This document shows, one piece after another, positions 52,801-61,800 of a DNA stretch of 64,000 bases. Source of the DNA: Zantedeschia hybrid cultivar (Eukaryota > Streptophyta > Magnoliopsida > Alismatales > Araceae); the NCBI GenBank assembly GCA_030544215.1, contig JARZZO010000014.1:21893734-21957733 (forward strand). The letters run 5' to 3'. Each line of letters begins with the position of its first letter. Position 1 is the first letter of the stretch. The notes beneath the pieces are model-generated. The model was given only the letters and a program-made list of their open reading frames with translations. It had not been told where the DNA came from and ran no database searches. Position numbers and translations under genes: made by a program.

Positions 52801-55800
52801 AATTAGTGCCACATCCCATCTAACCAGCACCTCTTGGGTCATTGATTCAGGGGCTACTGATCATATGACGTGTTTCTCTATCTTCTCTACTTCTTATTTT
52901 TACAATATTAAAGTTACTGTAGCTGATGGTACTCGTGCCACTATGGTTGGCGAGGGCACGCTTAGGCTGGACAGTCACTTAGTCTTGCCCTCTGCTCTCT
53001 GTGTCCCGTCTCTCTTATAAACCTCCTTTTAGTCAATAGCTTAACAAAAAACTTAAATTGCTCTATTACTTTTTTTTCCTTGATCTCTGCATTTTTCGGG
53101 ACCTAAAGATGAAGTGAACAATTGGGACTGGGCATGAAACATGAGGTCTTCATCACTTCAAACCTAGAGGAAGAGCAGCATATCAGTCCAGCACAGCTAG
53201 GGGTCATGTCAAAGATATTCTACTATGGCATTTTCGCCTTTGTCATTTCTCTTTTTGGTACTCGAGAGTCTTGTTTCCTTCCTTATTCCAGTCCCTAGAC
53301 ATTCATTCACTTTAGTGACATATTTGCCATTTGGCAAAACATTGTAGAATTCAGTTTTCAAGTTCTTTGAATAAAAGTACTTCCTCATTTGAGTTAATTC
53401 ATTCATATGTCTAGGGACCTTCCCCTCCATAGATGGACATAAGTATTTTATTAGCTTTATAGATGATTTCTCCTGTAATACTTGGATTTTTTCTTATGAA
53501 GTCCAAAGAAGTTCCAAGAATTATTCAAGTGTTCTGCAAAATGGTGAAAAATCAATTCAACAAAAAACATCAAAGTGTTTCATTCCGATAATGCAAAAGA
53601 ATATTTTGGGAGGCATTTGAATATTTTTTTTGGAGGATGAAGGAGTCATTTATGAATCATCATGTTCTTATATTCAACAAAACGGAGTATTTGAGAGGAA
53701 AAATCGACACCTCTTGGAGATAGCTAGAGCCTTATTTTAACATCGGCTCCCTAAAAGATTCTGGGGTGAGGTTGTTCTTACCACAGCCTATATGATCAAT
53801 AGGATTCCATCTAAGGCACTTGGAAATAGGTTGCCCATCGCCATTCTTCAGCCAAACCATTCCTTGTTCACTCTTCCACCCACCAAAGGTGTTTGGTTGT
53901 CTTTGCTATATCCATTGTCTTGATCCAAATTCCTCAAAACTTGACCCCCGATCCATTAAGGGTATTTTCTTAGGACTCTCACCAACACAAAAGGGACAGA
54001 AGTGTCTTGATCCTCGCGTTGGAAAAAAAAAAGTCTCATGGGGTTTTATCTCAAGGGGAGACGCAACCTCCCGAAGACACTTCTTCTTTGTCACTAGGTG
54101 TCCTCCATCTTCCTACTCATCTCAATATCAACCTAGACCTCACCACTTCTGCCACAAGGGATGCAAGACATGACTCGGGGGATTTATACCATCCTAGCCA
54201 GCAGGACAAACAATTGCTAACTTAGTCCAAGAGGAAGAAGCAGCAAGATCAAGACGTTCTTGTGGAGTCTCCAGCCCATGAGGACGGCAAGTTTAGCAGT
54301 TTTGAAGATGAGCATCTCACCTTGAAGCTTAGCCTTTACCCCAATGCCAACCAGATGTTGACCTTTCCATAGCTGTGAGAAAGGGAACCCAAAAATGTGC
54401 AAAATGCCCTATTTCTTACCATGTGTCCTACTCTCAGGTCTCCACAAAACACCTTTCTTTTCTAGCCTCCTTGGCCTCCACTTCTTCAACCTCATATAAA
54501 AAGGCTACAAAGATCCATGATGTTGAAAAGCGATGTAAGAGGAAATGGCAGCCCTTGCCAAGAACGGTACATGTCAGCTTGTGAATCTTCCAGCAAGGAA
54601 AAAATTGGTTGGTTTTAAATGGGTATACACTATCAAGTACAAGGCTGATGGCACGATTGAGAGGTTGAAGGCAAGGCTCATTGATTATGGAGAGACCTTT
54701 GTGCCCATGGCAAAGTTCAAATCTGACCAAGTCATTATCTCTTTAGCTGTTTACTTCTCATGGCCGTTGCATCAGCTGGGCGTCAAGAATGCCTTCTTGA
54801 ACGGAAACCTAGCAGAGGAGGTCTACATGAGTCCACCTCCTGACTATGATATAGGAACACATGTTTGCAACTTAAAAAGGTACTATATGGACCAAGGTAG
54901 GCCAACTCGTGGGTCGGACTCGGATCGGTCCGGTCCTAACCGAGTGGATCGGCCAATCCGACCCGATCCCGGACCGGTCCGGACCGAGCCGGACCGGTCT
55001 GGCCTATCCAATTTTAAAAAAGGGAAAAAATAGAAGAAAATAGGGAAAATTAGAAAAACAAGTCCAAAAAATAAGAAAAAATTTCAAAAAATCAGAAAAA
55101 ATATTATATTTACCCAAACTTATCTAGGAGCTTAGGTAAGCCCTTGAATTTTTATTAACTTTGAAAAAAACTTGAATACAATACATGGGGGGGATATAAA
55201 ACCTTACCCCTAAGTATTACATGATAGTAAAAAAAAACACACACACACACACAAAGTGACAGAACAAGTAGACATACATTTATTCTAGCCTTACATTGTA
55301 AGTGCTATACAAATGTTGCACATAATCGGCCCAAGGCATATAAGCTTGGTAGCATTATTCATATTCCTGTACAAACCGGTTATACTCATCTGTGAATGGG
55401 TAGATTATTGTCACCGGTATCCATCCTTGTGTCTTTGGCCCATGATAAGATCCTTCTGAGGTTGAGGATTTATAAGAGGAAGCATCTGAAGTTGGAGGAT
55501 AAGTGTGATATCCTCCTAAGTAACTCAATGCATCATAGGGTGGTGGATGTTGATAATATGTACCTGGATATCCATAAGGACTATAACCCTCTAATGGAAC
55601 TTGAGAGGATGCATCAGACGAATGCTCTTGAGAGGATGTTCTCTTTAGGAACTCTTGTTGTTGTTTCCCTTTCCCTTTATCTGTTGCTGATGTGTCCTTA
55701 GCCAACCTACTGGAGTGGTCATCATCCTGCGTAGCATGCGTAAATTCTTGCTCTCCTGTGAAAATCATTGGAGGAGCTTCACCATGTTGACTTGATCCAC

Positions 55801-58800
55801 GTCCTCGAGATGATCGTTGTTGCAAGGATCCACCTTGACTTCCATGTGGATCATCATCGTCATCGTCAGGGGTAGTCGTTGCCAAAGTAGAGTCGTCTGA
55901 AGTTTGGTAAACGACTTTGTCGCTCGGCTCTGGTGTCTCATCTGACTCATCTTCTTGTACAATTTCTAAATCTGCAATATCAACATGAGTTCTTTTACCT
56001 TTACCCTTACCTGAACTTTGTGGGGTGGATTTCTTTTGCCGTTTTGAAGGAGGTGGAAGTTGAAACTCAACGGACAAGGGGACACCATCTAATTGTCCTT
56101 CTGCCCATGACCGATCGTTTGGATCAAATTCTGATGGACCCAAAACATTCCTTGCATCCACTCATGTATTCAGTGGGTTCTGCTCCTCAAATATCTCGTC
56201 CAGATCGATTGGTTCCTCAACTTGTTGTTCTGCTTGCACCGGTCTTCCAACAACTTCATCTCTCCATCGTTCTTCTTCTCTTTGGTTCTCTTGAATTTTG
56301 TGAAGATTCTTTAATTTCAAGCGCATGTTGTAGTGGCATAAGACCAATTGCTCTAATCTCGCTGAGTTTAATCGGTTCCTTTGCTTGGTGTGTATCAAGC
56401 TAAATGTAGACCAGTTCCTCTCACAGCCAGAAGAGGAGGTGGTTTGGCTCAATACACGGATAACAACATAAGCAAGATCTTCATAACCTGGAGCCTTCCC
56501 ATGATCCATCCACCAATCAGCTGTAATTCCATAATGATCTAACTAACAATTAGCATTGTAATTTGTTAAGCTTAGGTATGATAACAATTTCGTGAAAGTA
56601 TTAGTTATGTGTAAAATTCTAAATACCTGGTGAAAGCAACATGACTGCCCGTTGAGCACGATGAGTACCAAAATGTAATGTCCGGAGCCTATAGTGATGC
56701 ATTTTGTTGCATGCTATGATAGCTCGATCCTCATCATGTAACAAACACCGAATTACAAATAATCTGGTTCACCATGATCGTACAAGCACATTGAGTTTGA
56801 TTGACATTTCATCCGGGAAAACCTTGACAATGGTCAGTTGTGTTTGCCTGATGTTTGATTTGAAGATCAATTTGCTGATGTACTCACCAAGGGTTTGACC
56901 AGGGAAACCTTCACCTCCGTCTTGGGCAAGCTTGGCAGGATGGATATGTATGCTAAGCCTGAGGGGGAGTGTAAAGAATAGGCCGATACTCCCTGTCTTT
57001 AGTCATCAGATCTAGGTTATTGGGTTTGTTCTGTGCTCTTTCTTTGTGGTCTGCCTTGTTCTGGGCAAGTGTATTAGACCTGGAGTGTAAAGATAGGCTG
57101 ATTCTCCGTCTTTAGTCATTTGATCCAGGCTATTGGGCCTTGTATTGGGTTTGTTCTGTGCTCTTTCTTTGTGGTCTGCCTTGTCATGGGCAAGTGTATT
57201 AGACCTGCGGGTATGAAGGTCATTATGTCCTTAACCTAATAGTTTGTATAAAAGAGATGGAGAAGGGTCCGATCTGTATGAGTGATCAGAACCCTAATCC
57301 CATTTTTCTCTTCTGAGCGCCACCTACTCTTGTCTTCCTCTCCCTATAGTGGTTTTCCAACAATAGATATGATTTTTCTGATATTTTATTGAACTTAATG
57401 AGATATTTCCCTTGTTTACATGCAAGTGAATCATTTACTAATTTGATATTTAGAGAAATAGGGTTCAGCGGCACTTCTCCATTGGTCTGGGGAGGATGAG
57501 AAAAAAATCGAAGGTGTAAAGATAGGAGGTTCAATATGCTAAAGCAATTGGGTTTGGAGGCCAAGAGTTAGATATATTGGACGCTGAGATTGTAATTCCA
57601 AATCTGAGTTTGGGGGCAGAAGAAGTAATCAGAAAGAAAAATGTTCTCAGAACATAACTCTTTGTAATGAGAAAGGATATTGATGCAGGAGCAGACTCAT
57701 AGGCAGTGCAGAGCAGGCGTCTATTGGGCTTGGAGCCACCTCCTTTGGCTTGGAGACGATGCCTAGCGCAGTTGAGGCATGGAGATACACTTATTTTGAT
57801 TTTATTAGGCCCATTTATGGCCCAATATGTAATTTTTATTTTTTAAGATTTTTAGGTGCGATTTTCGCACTAATTAGAGGCTAATGGATAGAGACAGTGG
57901 AAGGATAGGAACGGATGGTTTAGAGTCGGGATATGAGTCTAAAATCGAGTCTATATATGTACCTTTATTTCAGAAATTAAGGAGATGATTATTGAAAAAG
58001 AAAATCTCCTGAGTTTTGCCGAGTCTGGTTCTCTGTGACGGAGACCCCCACCCCTCTTCCTTGGTGCGACACTGAGGAAACTCGTCCCTGGTGCAACGCC
58101 GGGGAATACCCCAACCTGTTGGTGCGATGCCAGTAGTTTTTCTTCTTCTTGTCTCGTATCAGTTTTGGTATCAGAGTAGGTTCTTAGGGTTGTTCTCACA
58201 ACCCGCGTCCTGCACCTCCACCACGCCACCCCAAACCTCCGCCGCTGCCCTAGCCGTAGCCCCCCCCCTTCTCAGTTCTAACAGAAGAAGAAGAGGACGA
58301 CGAGAGGAGTCGGCTTGCCACCGCCGATGGCGCTGTCGCCGATTTTTGTAGAGGGTAATAAAGCTTTTGTGGAGTTCTATCGATGGGTTAAGGGCCACAT
58401 GACACCACTACTTATGTCGATGGAGCTTGTTGCCATGCTACAGTGGATTGTGATAGACGTCGATGCTCCCTCTTGCACCCCCATTTTGATGGACGTGAGT
58501 TCACTTTTTCAGATTCTTCACTCTATTCTCCTAAGGCAATGGAAACACCGCAATGTTATTTGATACAGTCTCGCCAGCTAGAAATGATGATCAATTATAT
58601 ATGTTGGTTCATACTCAGGGTGTTAGTGTTGATCCTACGATTGACGATGTTCGGGATGTTATTCTATTTATTGAGTCTGGACTTCATCTAATGGCGGACG
58701 ATGTGATTGAGACTAATTCAGTAGCGTTGGTCGTCAGTGAATCATCATATAATATTGTGTGGGTATTCATTGTTGTAGCTGGATTTGACTTACTTTCTGA

Positions 58801-61800
58801 GTACTCGTTCGATGTTCCGGATGTCCAGTGCCATTCCCTATGTCTTGCAGACGTTGCTTCATTTGAGTTTGACTTGCTATGGTGTAACTTTGAGACCCAT
58901 TATCAGTGCCACCTTCAGCTCCTCACCTTGATGATCTATATGCAGTTGATTGTGCGCCGTTGGTCTGTTGCCCCCTTGCTCCTCATATGGCTTCTTCGGC
59001 ATAACTCGAGGACGAGTTTTTTGAATTAGGGGGGATGCAGGAGCAAACTTATAGGCAGGGCAGAGCAGGCATCTATCGGGCTTGGAGACACCTCCTTTGG
59101 CTTGGAGACGATGCCTGGCCCAGTTGAGGCATGTAGATACACTTATTTTGATTTTATTAGGCCAATTTATGGCCCAGTATGTAATTTTTATTTTTTAAGA
59201 TTTTTAGGTGCGATTTTCGCACTAATTAGAGGCTAATGGATGGAGACAATGGAAGGATAGGAACGGATGGTTTAGAATCGGGATAGGAGTCTAAAAATCG
59301 AGTCTATATATGTACCTTTATTTCAGAAGTTAAGGAGATGATTATTGAAAAAGAAAATCTACTTGAGTTTTGCCGATTCCGGTTCTCTACGATGGAGACC
59401 CCCACCCCTCTTCCTTGGTGCGATATCGAGGAAACTCGTCCCCGGTGCGACGCCGGGGAATACCCCAACCTGCTGGTGCGATGCCAGCAGTTTTTCCCCT
59501 TCTTGTCCCGCATCAGATATGCTCTATTTGAGTAAGGGTCAGCATCAGCACCATAAAACTTTGGACCAAGGTTCAAAGATCCACAAGTGGCAAATAGGGG
59601 ATCTGGATTGTGTCAGCTGGAACTCTGAGTGGACTGGCTTATCCATTGTGATCTGAACTGATGCTTGAATCCTTGCTTTGGATAGGTTATCAGCTCTTAG
59701 CCATCAATCCAGGGTTGGCTAAATCCAATGAAGGATCTAAAGTTTGGTGAAGTCTTACAACCAGTTGTCCTGCCTGGTGTCAACCCTGTACAAGGTGGTT
59801 CCAAGTACAGAGGTCAATGAAAATTGGAAAGGATGGGGCCTTTCAAAACTCCTAGAGATCTAGGGCCTTTTAGAAGTCCCAGAGATCCTGTTTGGTAGAT
59901 ATCACATTCTGGTTTCGGAGTTCACGATCATGCAGTAAGGGATCCACTATTGTTGAACGCATTGTTTTGCTCTTTGTACGAAGTTTAAATTTGCATTTGT
60001 TTCTTTACTTGGTGAATGTGTTTTTTATTGTCTCATCTGCTCTAGGATTGAATAAATTTCAAATGCAATTCCTAGTATTTTCTTGAAGCTATTTTTTTGT
60101 TCTGATTCATTTGGTTATTCTGAGAATCTGTATCTCCTTCAAAAAACATATATTCCATCGTTTACTATTGCCAAATGATTTACAGTTCTTTGCTAAATCA
60201 TGTTGTCGATAACATGCTGTTCTATTGCTGATAGCACTTGTTTTTCTATTGACTGGGGGGGGATAAAGCCGCCATACTTGTCTGCCAAAATGTATCAATG
60301 ATTCTGTCAACTCATATTGCCACCTAGTGCAAACTTAAATCTTATTTTTGCATTTCACCATTCATTGATGAATTACCATATTGGTTGCTTTTCATTTTAC
60401 TCCAGATGGATGTCTATGACGGTGTTTTGTTTGACTAACCTGATTCCATGCTGATTTTATCCCAGTGTATGCGCAACAAGCATTTAGTTTCAATTTTCAT
60501 TCACTATGGGGCGAGTCTTGTATAGGATGTTTGGAAATCTGTTGCCTTGATCGTCTTATCAAGATGGTGTCTCGGTTTTCATCTGAGAATGACTCTTCAC
60601 ATCATAATTTGTTCTTCTTTCTATCTTGTTTCATACGATTTATGTTTTTCTGTTTCATGAAAGTATTTTGTTGACATTTTAAACTAAATGCAGTGGTTGT
60701 TACCGCAAGCTGGTCAACTTTCTCTTGTACTGGTTCCGACTGTCAATGCCTCGACATGTAAGTCTTGCCAACTCAATCTTCATGATAGATTTATGTCGAT
60801 TTCAAATACTTCATGCTTTCATAGATCTTGTTTGAAATTTGTCAGAAATTACATATCCATGCTTTTTGTTCATTGGAACTTACAATTGTTCATACTGCTG
60901 AAGCATTAGAACTATAAAGAAATTCACAATATTTCATGTTTGTGGGATTTTACCCTTCTGGAAGAAGATTCTATTGTCATCTTGTAAAAGAGTCGAAGTT
61001 TTGTGCTTCTTAAAACATGGATTTGTGCTTTAATTTTTCTGGAGCTTCACTAATTAGGGGAAAATGGACAAGATAGGTCGTGGATGAAAACCTTGTGCCA
61101 TATGGTGGAGCATTAAACAAAAGGGATCATGGGAACCAGAAAAACTTGTTTAAGATGTTCTAGTCACCTATCATGGATGAAAGTTTTGCAGCATGGTCAT
61201 GTTTTAAACAAGGAAAGTTAACAGGGGAGGCTTAAAAATGGAACTTCTACTTGGATGTATCAACTCTGCAACTGCTTCAAATTGGACCTAAAACTGGGTC
61301 CTTATGGTCAGGCGGGATAAAGTGCAATTTTCCTGAAACATAAAATAATATTTTTTAAAAGTTGCAAAACATAGAAGTACAAACAATTTGACCATCAAGG
61401 AACTTCTACTTGTAACTTTCCTATGTTTGAAAAATGGAACTCCTTGGATGACAGTATGATGTTCCAACATAACAATTTGAGTAATAAGGATGCTCAATTG
61501 CTTGGATCTATCGTGATCCTGATCATCATCATCAAAGTTGTATAACCTCTATCATGAGCCTGTGGTTGGATAAAAACTCTCCTAAAACATCACATCTTTT
61601 GTAAAACAGATGCCTGTTGTAACACCTAGTACAAATATTATTAAAAGCTTATAATGGGTGATAGTAAATATGATGATCTTAAATGTGTCTGAAAAATATG
61701 AATCATGTTGGGTAAATTTTACATGTATGAGATTCTGTAGGAAGTTAGGGGTGTAAATGGGTCGGGTTCGGATTGGATCTTGCAAGATCCAAATTGGTCT

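Larger units (their letters stand above)
50937..57362 (+). mobile_element. Ty1/copia retrotransposon with a hAT replacing part of pol
   Basis: Two LTRs (50937-51208, 56970-57362), PBS, gag, protease, integrase, RT start, RNase H end and PPT, flanked by 5-bp TSD ATAGA (50932-50936, 57363-57367). Numerous stops. A truncated hAT (54893-56757) lies where the rest of RT and most of RNase H should be. The whole sits in CHFR intron 13 in the sense orientation. Confidence 0.93.
57681..59515 (+). mobile_element. non-autonomous LTR element (LARD/TRIM-like), 1835 bp
   Basis: LTRs 57681-58161 and 59033-59515 (481/483 bp, TGATGCAGGAGC to CCGCATCA), PBS TGGTATCAGAGTAGG at 58166-58180, purine tract before the second LTR, and 5-bp TSD GATAT (57676-57680, 59516-59520). 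The 871-bp interior has no recognisable gag or pol, only short open pieces (for example 58553-59029) and an ACTCGAGGACGAGTTTTTT run before the PPT as in many gypsy elements. It must be moved by another element's proteins. Confidence 0.92.

Noticed and set aside
53209..53430. 73-codon minus-strand frame in the copia element
   Set aside because: The plus strand of the same stretch reads as frameshifted copia integrase, so this is a shadow.
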